10,640 nt of DNA, taken from Gammaproteobacteria bacterium. Its GTDB lineage: Bacteria; Pseudomonadota; Gammaproteobacteria; SZUA-152. Where the stretch lies: positions 1 to 10,640 of the forward strand of contig JAUWLO010000051.1 in NCBI GenBank assembly GCA_030613605.1, written 5' to 3'. Positions 1 to 7,895 of the stretch are shown piece after piece. Position numbers and translations under genes: made by a program. The notes beneath the pieces were generated by a model that saw only the letters and a program-made list of their open reading frames with translations, was not told the origin of the DNA and ran no database searches. Within the stretch, counting starts at the first letter, position 1; every line of letters begins with the position of its first letter.

Positions 1-312
1 TTTTCACTTCAACCGATTAGTCATCGCCTTTGGGTTGCCTGTAAAAATCTCGATAACGCTGATGAATCAGAAGCCAACTGTGGGGTGACCTGTAATGCCT
101 GTGGCCGCTGTGCCGCCGACGCACCAGAGGGATTAATTACCATCCAGAATAACCTCGCTGTTATCGACTACAGCAAGAACAAACTTTCTTCCCGAGTAGC
201 GATAGAACGTTGCCCTACTGGAGCCATCGTCTGGTTAGATGAAGTAAAAGGAGCATTAAAAGGTGAAGAAGCCAAAAAAGTGATTCGACGTGAACCACTC
301 CCCATTGGTTAA
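1..312 (+). CDS. rnfB: RnfB-like ferredoxin-domain protein, C-terminal part (5' end outside window)
   Basis: The frame is open from base 1, so the start lies upstream; 103 codons are visible. The visible part matches the end of RnfB, the cytoplasmic Fe-S subunit that passes electrons between ferredoxin and the Rnf membrane core: a Cys-x3-Cys-x2-Cys-x2-Cys stretch (Cys codons at 79, 91, 100, 109), then the typical NNLAVIDY segment (about 148-171) and a final CPTGAI (211-228). In a normal 2[4Fe-4S] fold, the CxxCxxC of the first motif plus the Cys of the last CP binds one cluster; these are all present. The other cluster should use the CP Cys of the first motif and a second CxxCxxC; here the first is Ala (DAP, codon 121) and the second motif has no Cys at all. 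The position two genes before rnfC fits RnfB. The missing N-terminus leaves open another ferredoxin-type protein. Confidence 0.68.
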   Translation, partial: FSLQPISHRLWVACKNLDNADESEANCGVTCNACGRCAADAPEGLITIQNNLAVIDYSKNKLSSRVAIERCPTGAIVWLDEVKGALKGEEAKKVIRREPLPIG

Positions 313-430
313 AGAATGGTTAACAATGTTAAAACTAGTTGTGAAAAATGAACATTAGCTAGAAAACAAAAAGGAAATCCAAACCAGAAAAATAAACCAA
401 CAAGCGGCACGTAATAGAGAGATCAGGCTT

Positions 431-3400
431 ATGGATACAAAGACAAAAATTTTTAAATACCCTGGAACCCGTCAGGCAGTCGATGGCAATACCGCGGTCA
501 TTTTATGCGAACGGGAAGCGAGCGATGCGGCCGGAGCCTATCCCATTACACCGTCAACCCAGATGGGTGAATACTGGGCCGAAGCATCGAGCAACGGCCA
601 TATCAATATTTCCGAACGCCCACTGATCTTTATTGAACCCGAAAGCGAACATGCCGCTGCTGCAGTAACCGCTGGTCTCACCATGACGGGTTTGCGCTCC
701 ACTAACTTCTCGTCCGCACAGGGTGTCGCCTTTATGCACGAATCACTCTATGCAGCCGCGGGTAAACATCTGCCCTATGTACTCAACATGGGTTGTCGTG
801 CTATTACCAAAGCAAGTCTTAATGTTCACTGTGCACATGATGACTATCACTGTGTCGATGACACTGGATTTTTTCAGGTAATGAGCAACGGTGCACAAGG
901 TGCGGCTGATCTCAATATCATTTCCCACAAGATAGCGGAGCTTTCACTATTACCCGGTATCGCAGCACAGGATGGTTTCCTCACCACCCATCTTATCGAA
1001 TCGATTCAGATTCCCGAGCGCGAACTCATCAGGGAATTTCTTGGTCGCCCTGATGACATTATCGATACGCCAACGCCGGCACAAAAAATGTTATTTGGTG
1101 AGAAACGCCGGCGCATTCCCGCCGTCTGGGATGTAGACAATCCTATGGTCTCCGGCAGTGTACAAAATCAGGACGCCTACATGCAGGCGGTGGCTGCGCA
1201 ACGTCCCTACTTCTTTGATCACATCCCCGCACTGGCCGACCAGGTGATGGATGATTTTTATGAGCTCACTGGTCGTCGCTATAATCGTATCGGCCAGTAT
1301 CGTGTCGATGATGCCGACTATCTTGTTCTGGGACAGGGAAGTATGTTAATTACTGCACAGGCAGTAGCGGATTATTTGCGCGAGTCACGCAAGATAAAAG
1401 TAGGTGTCGTTGATCTCACCATGTTCCGTCCCTTCCCTGGCGATCTTATCGGCGCAGCACTAAAAGGTAAAAAAGGCGTTGTGGTACTGGAACGTACCGA
1501 TCAACCCCTGGCCGAAGATCTGCCATTGATGAGAGAGATTCGCGCGACCATTTCTAAATGCATGGAAAATGGTAGCGCAGGATCATCCGACCGACCTCAT
1601 CCCAATTACCCTGTTTATAAAAAGATGAGCGATGCCCCGCGTCTCTACTCAGGTGCCTATGGTCTCGGTAGTCGTGATCTGCAACCCGAAGGTATTATCG
1701 GTGCGATTGAAAACATGTTACCTGACGGTAAAAAACGTAACTTCTTCTATCTTTCCGTCGAATTTATTCATGATCACTCTGCCAACCCCAAACAGGAAAT
1801 TTATCAGCAGGAGCTGCAGGAAGCCTATCCCAGTATTAAGGAACTGGCACTCAAGGGAAGTGAAAATCCCAATCTGATGCCCAAGGGTGCTATCACTGTG
1901 CGCATGCACTCGGTGGGTGGCTGGGGAGCGATCACCACCGGTAAAAACCTGGCAATGACTCTGTTTGAATTGCTGGATTTTGATATCAAAGCCAATCCCA
2001 AATATGGCTCAGAGAAAAAAGGACAGCCGACCACCTACTACCTCTCGGCTGCGCCGGAACCGATCCGTATTAATGCCGAGTACCATCATGTCGACGTGGT
2101 GCTTTCACCTGATCCTAATGTATTTGAGCACTCTAATCCGGTGAGTGGTCTGGATAAAGGTGGCGTGTTTGTGATTCAAAGCAGCCTGGATAACGCCGAT
2201 GCTGTGTGGCGTTCATTCCCTACCAAGTTACAACGCGACATCATCGACGAAAACATTCGCGTTTTCTACATTGATGCCTTCAAGATTGCCCGCGAAGAAG
2301 CCACCAATCCCGAACTACAGTTCCGCATGCAGGGCATCGCCTTCCAGGGCGCATTTTTTGCTGCATCACCGGTGATGGAAAAGTCCGACTTCGATGAGAA
2401 AACCCTGTTCCGTGCGATTGAAGATCAGATTCAGCATAAATTTGGCAGCAAGGGACAGAATGTGGTCGATGACAACCTGCGTGTTGTTCGTCGTGGTTTC
2501 GATGAGATTCATGAGATCACCCATAAAGAGATCATCAGTGAATCGCAACCAGTATTACGCAAGGAATCACAACTGCCGATTTTGTTAAAAAATCAACCGA
2601 GCTCGGATAGTCGCGTTTCAGACATTCACCGTTTCTGGGAACAAACTGGAAGCTTTTATAGCACAGGACATGGTAGCGAAAACCTGGTTGATCCTTTTAT
2701 AGGTCTCGGCCTAATACCTGCTTCAACCGGTGTTTTTCGTGACATGACTCAAATTCGCTTCGAATACCCTGAGTGGATTCCCGAGAACTGCACCGCCTGT
2801 GGAAGCTGTTACACAGTATGCCCCGACAGTGCCATTCCCGGCCTGGTCAATTCCATCAGCGAAGTTTTTAACACCGTCATTCAGCGCATCGAGGGCCAGG
2901 GAATGCCGACCGTTCACCTGCGTCGTGCTGTACGTACTGTAGAGAAAAAATTACGCGCTGCCATGAATGCAGAGGATGATCATGCCAACGTCAATCAGCT
3001 ATTGCTTGATGCTATAAACGACACCATCGCCGAATCCGAACTAGATGAACATGGAAAAGCCACGCTCACCTCGGAACTGGATCACTTTAAAACGGTGATG
3101 GACGGTTTCAAATTCGGTTCGACCAAACCCTTCTTCGTTAATAAGGAGAAACGCGAAAAAGGCAGTGGCGGCCTCTACTCCATAACCGTTAATCCTTATA
3201 CCTGCAAGGGCTGCATGGAGTGTATTGAAGTTTGCGATGACGATGCCCTGCGTGCTGTGCCACAAACTCATGAGGACGTGGAGAAATTGCGCAAGGACTG
3301 GGACTTCTGGTTAGCGCTGCCGACTACGTCACCCGACTATATTCGTGTCGATGACCTTGATGAAAAAATCGGTGCGCTGGAAACCATACTGCTCGACAAG

Positions 3401-5398
3401 ATGAACTATGGTTCGATGGTTTGTGGCGATGGTGCCTGTATTGGCTGCGGTGAAAAAACCATCATCCATATCTTTACCGGAACCGTTACGGCGCTAATGC
3501 AGAAACGGGTTAAAAAACACCTCAACCATATAGAAGGTTTGATCCAACAACTGGAGCAACATGTTCGTAACAAGCTGGTTGATAGCATGGATCTTAGTAA
3601 TGCCGAAACCATCTCAGAGATTATCGATGAAAATAACGAAATCGACCTGACGCTTTCACGACTCTCGGCCGGTCTCGATTCCCATCATGAAATGGATGGG
3701 GACGGAACGGCACAACCGATTGATAGTGAGTGGCTGCGTTGGGTGACGCAACTGCTGGAGAAACTCAAACACCTGAAGCAACAGTACACTAGCGGAGTAT
3801 CCCACAAGGGACGTTCAAGTCTGGGTATCATCAATGCCACTGGCTGTACCTCGGTATGGGGTTCCACTTTCCCTTATGCCCCCTACCCTTTCCCCTGGTC
3901 GAGCAACCTGTTTCAGGATTCACCTTCGGTCGCAATGGGATTATTCCAGGGACATATGACAAAAATGGCCGATGGCTTTAAGGCGATTCGCCAGGCAGAA
4001 CTGGAGATCAAGGGTGAGTACAACGCCGAGATTCACGACAAGTTCTTTACCTACTTTAACTGGGAACAGTTTAGCGATGAGGAATTTAAACTCTGTCCCC
4101 CGGTAGTTTCAATCGGCGGTGATGGCGCAATGTATGACATTGGCTTCCAGAATCTCTCCCGCATGATGATGTCAGGCATGCCCATCAAGGTGCTGATACT
4201 CGACACACAGGTCTATTCCAACACAGGCGGTCAGGCATGTACCTCAAGTTATATTGGACAGGTTGCCGACATGACCCCTTACGGCAAACAGATACATGGG
4301 AAAAAAGAGAACCGTAAGGAGATGAGCATTATCGCTATGGCCCATCGCACCTCGTATGTATTGCAGGGCACGATCTCCAACCTGACTCACCTGATTGAAG
4401 GATACATTGATGGCCTCAACAGTCATCGCCCCGCCGTCTTTAACATCTATTCAGTATGCCAACCTGAACATGGTGTTGCGGATAATGCTACCAATAGACA
4501 AAGCAAGCTGGCCGTCGAGTCGCGCGCATATCCACTGTTCCGATATGATCCCGACCTTGGCACTACGTTTGAGGAATGCTCATCACTTAGCGGTAATCCG
4601 GCTATCAATAGTGACTGGCCCAGCTATAAACTGGAATACCAGAATGATAGTGGTAAAACTGAAACCATGGATTTGCCACTCACCTTTGCGGACTTTGCCC
4701 TTACCGAGGGTCGCTTCCGCAAACACTTCCATACAGCGCCACCTGAAACCTGGACGGATGACATGATTCCGCTTGCCGAGTTTATCGACCTTGATGCATC
4801 GGACCAGGCCGATCTCTTTCCTTACATCTGGGCCGTTGATAACAAAAACCACCTTACTCGCGTGCTCGTCAGTGCAGAGCTGGTTCATTCCACTGTTGAA
4901 CGACGCGAATTCTGGCATCAACTTAAATCCCTTGTGGGCATTGGCCGTCACGCTGATGTTGACGTCAACAAGATTACTAAAGACGCGCAAGCTGACATGG
5001 CCCAGAAGATTACATCCTCGCTACTCTCCATGGCCGCAGGAGCAACTGGGCAAACGGGTGACGGTTCCATTCCAAACCTGGGCGAGTTATTAAATTCAGC
5101 AGGAACAACTGCTGCACCTACAGCGACACCAGCAAATGCTCCAGAAGATTATGAACCGGTGTGGATCGATACTCCGGAGTGTACTGCCTGTGATGAGTGC
5201 ATGGAGATCAATCCTGATATATTTGCCTATAATGATGACAAGCTGGCAATCGTGCTTGATCCAAAGGCAGGTTCCTATCTCGATATCGTTAAGGCGGCAG
5301 AGAAATGTACTGCCGAAGCAATTCATCCGGGAACACCACTCAATCCCGATGAGCCAAATCTCGACAAGCTCGTTAAACGTGCGGAGAAATACCAGTAG
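431..5398 (+). CDS. nifJ: Pyruvate:ferredoxin oxidoreductase, oversized single-chain form with extra C-terminal ferredoxin domain
   Basis: Interconverts pyruvate + CoA with acetyl-CoA + CO2 using thiamine diphosphate (TPP) and ferredoxin-level electrons in the cytoplasm. Domains in order: N-terminal pyruvate/TPP domain with YPITPST (37-43), catalytic-type Glu73 and Arg123; transketolase-C-like domain (about 290-410); gamma/POR domain starting near 488 and running to about 660; 2[4Fe-4S] ferredoxin domain with C787-C790-C793-C797 and C925-C928-C931-C935; TPP domain with proximal-cluster cysteines C1003, C1006, C1139 and C1343, GDG at 1230-1232 and YSNTGGQ at 1262-1268. All expected ligands are present, so the enzyme should be active. 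It is 1655 aa against roughly 1170-1200 for usual NifJ: helical insertions occur at about 810-905 and 1018-1128, and a tail after about 1445 ends in an Ala/Pro linker (1557-1571) and a single-cluster ferredoxin (C1584, C1587, C1590, C1626). AGG at 425-427 and AGAGAGA at 416-422 precede the ATG. Confidence 0.95.
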   Translation: MDTKTKIFKYPGTRQAVDGNTAVILCEREASDAAGAYPITPSTQMGEYWAEASSNGHINISERPLIFIEPESEHAAAAVTAGLTMTGLRSTNFSSAQGVAFMHESLYAAAGKHLPYVLNMGCRAITKASLNVHCAHDDYHCVDDTGFFQVMSNGAQGAADLNIISHKIAELSLLPGIAAQDGFLTTHLIESIQIPERELIREFLGRPDDIIDTPTPAQKMLFGEKRRRIPAVWDVDNPMVSGSVQNQDAYMQAVAAQRPYFFDHIPALADQVMDDFYELTGRRYNRIGQYRVDDADYLVLGQGSMLITAQAVADYLRESRKIKVGVVDLTMFRPFPGDLIGAALKGKKGVVVLERTDQPLAEDLPLMREIRATISKCMENGSAGSSDRPHPNYPVYKKMSDAPRLYSGAYGLGSRDLQPEGIIGAIENMLPDGKKRNFFYLSVEFIHDHSANPKQEIYQQELQEAYPSIKELALKGSENPNLMPKGAITVRMHSVGGWGAITTGKNLAMTLFELLDFDIKANPKYGSEKKGQPTTYYLSAAPEPIRINAEYHHVDVVLSPDPNVFEHSNPVSGLDKGGVFVIQSSLDNADAVWRSFPTKLQRDIIDENIRVFYIDAFKIAREEATNPELQFRMQGIAFQGAFFAASPVMEKSDFDEKTLFRAIEDQIQHKFGSKGQNVVDDNLRVVRRGFDEIHEITHKEIISESQPVLRKESQLPILLKNQPSSDSRVSDIHRFWEQTGSFYSTGHGSENLVDPFIGLGLIPASTGVFRDMTQIRFEYPEWIPENCTACGSCYTVCPDSAIPGLVNSISEVFNTVIQRIEGQGMPTVHLRRAVRTVEKKLRAAMNAEDDHANVNQLLLDAINDTIAESELDEHGKATLTSELDHFKTVMDGFKFGSTKPFFVNKEKREKGSGGLYSITVNPYTCKGCMECIEVCDDDALRAVPQTHEDVEKLRKDWDFWLALPTTSPDYIRVDDLDEKIGALETILLDKMNYGSMVCGDGACIGCGEKTIIHIFTGTVTALMQKRVKKHLNHIEGLIQQLEQHVRNKLVDSMDLSNAETISEIIDENNEIDLTLSRLSAGLDSHHEMDGDGTAQPIDSEWLRWVTQLLEKLKHLKQQYTSGVSHKGRSSLGIINATGCTSVWGSTFPYAPYPFPWSSNLFQDSPSVAMGLFQGHMTKMADGFKAIRQAELEIKGEYNAEIHDKFFTYFNWEQFSDEEFKLCPPVVSIGGDGAMYDIGFQNLSRMMMSGMPIKVLILDTQVYSNTGGQACTSSYIGQVADMTPYGKQIHGKKENRKEMSIIAMAHRTSYVLQGTISNLTHLIEGYIDGLNSHRPAVFNIYSVCQPEHGVADNATNRQSKLAVESRAYPLFRYDPDLGTTFEECSSLSGNPAINSDWPSYKLEYQNDSGKTETMDLPLTFADFALTEGRFRKHFHTAPPETWTDDMIPLAEFIDLDASDQADLFPYIWAVDNKNHLTRVLVSAELVHSTVERREFWHQLKSLVGIGRHADVDVNKITKDAQADMAQKITSSLLSMAAGATGQTGDGSIPNLGELLNSAGTTAAPTATPANAPEDYEPVWIDTPECTACDECMEINPDIFAYNDDKLAIVLDPKAGSYLDIVKAAEKCTAEAIHPGTPLNPDEPNLDKLVKRAEKYQ

Positions 5399-5424
5399 TC
5401 ACTTTTAAATATAAAACAATCACA

Positions 5425-6765
5425 ATGAGACTATTACAATCATTCTTTGCCAAAACTTTTGCTCACGGCATACATCCGCCAACCAGCAAAGGACAAACGG
5501 ATCATCTGGCGATTCGCCGGATGCCTTTTTCACCGCGCATGATGGTTCCCCTTTCACAACACATTGGTGCCCCAGCCAAAGTGTTGGTTCATAAAGGACA
5601 GGAAGTCGTGCGCGGTGAGCCCATTGCCCGCGCTGAAGGTTTTATGTCGGTACCAATGCATGCCCCGGTGACCGGCATCGTGGAGGGAATAGAGTTGATG
5701 CCCACTGCACGCGGTCCAAAAAGTGAAGCGATCATCATCAACACCTATCAGGCGGCGGACCAGCAGGTATTGTATGGCGCCGATTACGAATGGCAGAACG
5801 CATCAACCGAAGAACTGATTCAACAGATACAAAACACAGGCATGGTTGGACTCGGTGGTGCGGGATTTCCCAGTCATGTAAAGATGCAGGTACCGGAAGA
5901 TCATGTCATTGATACGTTGGTCGTCAATGGCTGTGAGTGCGAACCCTATCTCACCACCGATCATCGTCTAATGTTGGAAAAAACCGATTCACTGATACTC
6001 GGTATTCGCATCGCCCTGAGGATTAGCGGTGCTCAAAGAGCCATTATCGGTATCGAAGATAACAAGATGGATGCAGTTGAAACGATCCGTGAACGTTTGA
6101 CTGAAGACGATCCTGTTAGTGTCGGCGTAGTGAAAACCAAGTACCCGCAGGGATCGGAGAAATTGCTGATAACTGCGCTGCTGGATCGCGAGGTTCCCTC
6201 TGGCGGACATTCTTATCATGTGGGTGTGGTGGTCAACAATGTGGCAACTCTGGCACTAATAGGTGAGCTACTCCCGAAACAACAAGGATTGATTGAACGC
6301 GTGGTGACCATCGCCGGACCTGGCGTCACCAAACCAGGAAACTATCTGGTACCGATGGGGACACCACTACGTTTTGCGCTGGAGTATGCAGGTTATTTTG
6401 GCGATATCAGTCGTTTGATTCTTGGCGGACCGATGATGGGTAATACTGTCGCCTCGCTCGATGTGCCTATGACCAAGACGGTGTCGGGCATATTGGTCCT
6501 GGAACAAACTCATGATTCAGGTAAACAAAAGACCTACCCCTGTATTCAGTGTTCACGCTGTCTTGATGCCTGCCCCATCAATCTCAACCCATCACAATTG
6601 GGACGCCTGGCAGCTAAACGGCAATATGAAGTGATGGCCGATCAATTTCATCTCAACGATTGTTTCGAATGCGGTAGCTGCAGCTACGTTTGTCCTTCCA
6701 ATATTCCCCTGGTGCAATACTTCCGTATTGCCAAGTCAGTCAACCGTGAAAGGGTAGCGGCCTGA
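5425..6765 (+). CDS. rnfC: RnfC, NADH-side iron-sulfur/flavin subunit of the Rnf complex
   Basis: Peripheral cytoplasmic subunit of the ion-translocating ferredoxin:NAD+ oxidoreductase; binds NAD(H), FMN and two [4Fe-4S] clusters. The N-terminus shows the family segment GIHPP (near residue 15-19), followed by the barrel-sandwich region with IGAPAKVLVHKGQ. The nucleotide-binding motif GLGGAGFPS begins at residue 142. The ferredoxin part has C373-C376-C379-C383-P and C413-C416-C419-C423-P. At 446 aa it is the short form, without the long Ala-rich C-terminal repeats of enteric RsxC. It starts 26 bases after the PFOR stop; the bases before the ATG are AT-rich with no visible Shine-Dalgarno match, but the start fits the family N-terminus. 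Its stop overlaps the rnfD start by one base (TGATG, 6763-6767). Confidence 0.96.
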   Translation: MRLLQSFFAKTFAHGIHPPTSKGQTDHLAIRRMPFSPRMMVPLSQHIGAPAKVLVHKGQEVVRGEPIARAEGFMSVPMHAPVTGIVEGIELMPTARGPKSEAIIINTYQAADQQVLYGADYEWQNASTEELIQQIQNTGMVGLGGAGFPSHVKMQVPEDHVIDTLVVNGCECEPYLTTDHRLMLEKTDSLILGIRIALRISGAQRAIIGIEDNKMDAVETIRERLTEDDPVSVGVVKTKYPQGSEKLLITALLDREVPSGGHSYHVGVVVNNVATLALIGELLPKQQGLIERVVTIAGPGVTKPGNYLVPMGTPLRFALEYAGYFGDISRLILGGPMMGNTVASLDVPMTKTVSGILVLEQTHDSGKQKTYPCIQCSRCLDACPINLNPSQLGRLAAKRQYEVMADQFHLNDCFECGSCSYVCPSNIPLVQYFRIAKSVNRERVAA

Positions 6766-7895
6766 TGAAACAACCCATCGTTGAAATTCGCACCTCACCC
6801 CATATCCACAGTAGTCCTACGGTGGCGCAGATCATGCGTAATGTTATCTACGCACTAGTGCCGCTGGCTGTCTTTGCCGTTTATCAATTTGGCATCAGTG
6901 CGCTGGCGTTAATTATAACTGTCATACTTTCAACACTGCTGACCGAGTCACTCTTTGCCTGGCTGTCTGGTCGTGACAACACCATCAACGATAGCAGTGC
7001 TGCCATTACCGGTTTACTGCTGGCCTTGACGTTGCCACCGGGTTTTCCATTATGGATGGGTGCGGTTGCAGGGTTTATCGCTATTGCTCTGGGCAAGACA
7101 CTGTTTGGTGGTATTGGTTTTAATGTCTTTAATCCGGCGTTGATTGGTCGCGCCTTTGTGCAGGCAGCCTTTCCGGTGTCGATTACCACCTGGACGCCCG
7201 CCTTTGCCCCGGGTCGTTTTGCCGAATTCATTCCATCGACGCTAACACTACCGTTAATGCGTCCCAATGATCTCACTCCCTGGATCGAACAGGTGAATAG
7301 CAACCTCGCAAATAAAATGGATGCCTTTACCGGCGCAACACCACTGGCTGCATGGAAGTTTGACGGCGTCACCACCGATACAATGGATCTGTTAACCGGT
7401 ATGGTGACAGGTTCCACTGGTGAGAGTGCAGCTTTATTAATAGTAGTGTGCGGCATGTATCTGGTGATACGCAAAATGATGGACTGGCGCATTCCCGTTT
7501 CCGTTCTGGCAGGTGCATTTATCACTGCGTTAATACTGTTTCTGATTGATAGCGAACAATACCCTGATCCTCTGTTCGTGCTCCTTTCTGGTGGACTGAT
7601 GCTTGGCGCTGTATTTATGGCCAGTGACATGGTGGGCACACCGGTTACTCCACTGGGTGTACTGCTTTATGGTTTATTGATCGGATTTTTTACTGTCATT
7701 ATTCGCAGCTTTGGTGGACTACCGGAAGGTGTGATGTATGCCATTCTGCTTGGCAATGCGCTCACGCCATTGATCGAGTCGTTCACCCAGCCGCGAGTCT
7801 ATGGCGAAAAAAGAATGGATAAGAAAATGGTTGTTGAAAAAACAGTTGTTGGAGAATCAGTCGGCGAAAAAACAGCAGAAGAGAACGCATCATGA
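6765..7895 (+). CDS. rnfD: RnfD, flavinylated membrane subunit of the Rnf complex
   Basis: Polytopic membrane subunit homologous to NqrB, part of the electron path and the ion-pumping core. The 376-aa protein is very hydrophobic, with about ten likely membrane segments, broken by a periplasmic-type stretch around residues 140-215. The covalent FMN site is visible as TGATPLA with Thr192 as the expected attachment residue (the family usually has S/T-G-A-T). Conserved FGGIGFNVFNPALIGRAF lies near residue 110-127. GAAAGGG at 6748-6754 is a fair ribosome site. The C-terminal 30 or so residues form a Lys/Glu-rich tail with an imperfect EKT repeat. A flavin transferase (ApbE) would be needed but is not in this window. 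It overlaps rnfG by four bases (ATGA). Confidence 0.96.
   Translation: MKQPIVEIRTSPHIHSSPTVAQIMRNVIYALVPLAVFAVYQFGISALALIITVILSTLLTESLFAWLSGRDNTINDSSAAITGLLLALTLPPGFPLWMGAVAGFIAIALGKTLFGGIGFNVFNPALIGRAFVQAAFPVSITTWTPAFAPGRFAEFIPSTLTLPLMRPNDLTPWIEQVNSNLANKMDAFTGATPLAAWKFDGVTTDTMDLLTGMVTGSTGESAALLIVVCGMYLVIRKMMDWRIPVSVLAGAFITALILFLIDSEQYPDPLFVLLSGGLMLGAVFMASDMVGTPVTPLGVLLYGLLIGFFTVIIRSFGGLPEGVMYAILLGNALTPLIESFTQPRVYGEKRMDKKMVVEKTVVGESVGEKTAEENAS

Noticed and set aside
320..332. Inverted repeat TTAACAATGTTAA and a wider AATGTT/AACATT pair (325-330 with 351-356) between the RnfB-like gene and PFOR, considered as a terminator or operator.
   Set aside because: The arms are short and AT-rich with no GC stem and no T run, so no terminator; a regulator site cannot be argued from one weak palindrome.
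339..365. TTGTGA followed by TAGAAA, considered as a promoter for PFOR.
   Set aside because: The gap is 15 bases and both boxes deviate from consensus; too weak in an AT-rich gap to call.
4395..4766. Open + strand frame of 123 codons in another frame inside the PFOR gene.
   Set aside because: The PFOR frame is continuous and conserved here; the other frame has low-complexity composition and no recognisable motif.
4583..4990. Open minus-strand frame of 135 codons opposite the 3' part of the PFOR gene.
   Set aside because: It lies wholly inside the well-supported PFOR coding sequence and has no recognisable domain or ribosome site.
431..5398. PFOR length explained as fusion of two genes by a sequencing frameshift or missed stop.
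   Set aside because: All PFOR domains are in the right order in one uninterrupted frame with all cluster and TPP residues; the extra parts lie inside domains and at the end, as additions and not as a second unrelated gene.
6884..7639. Open minus-strand frame of 251 codons opposite rnfD.
   Set aside because: rnfD on the + strand is a clear full-length family member; the antisense frame is rich in Ser/Pro/Ala as expected from the complement of hydrophobic codons and shows no recognisable motif.
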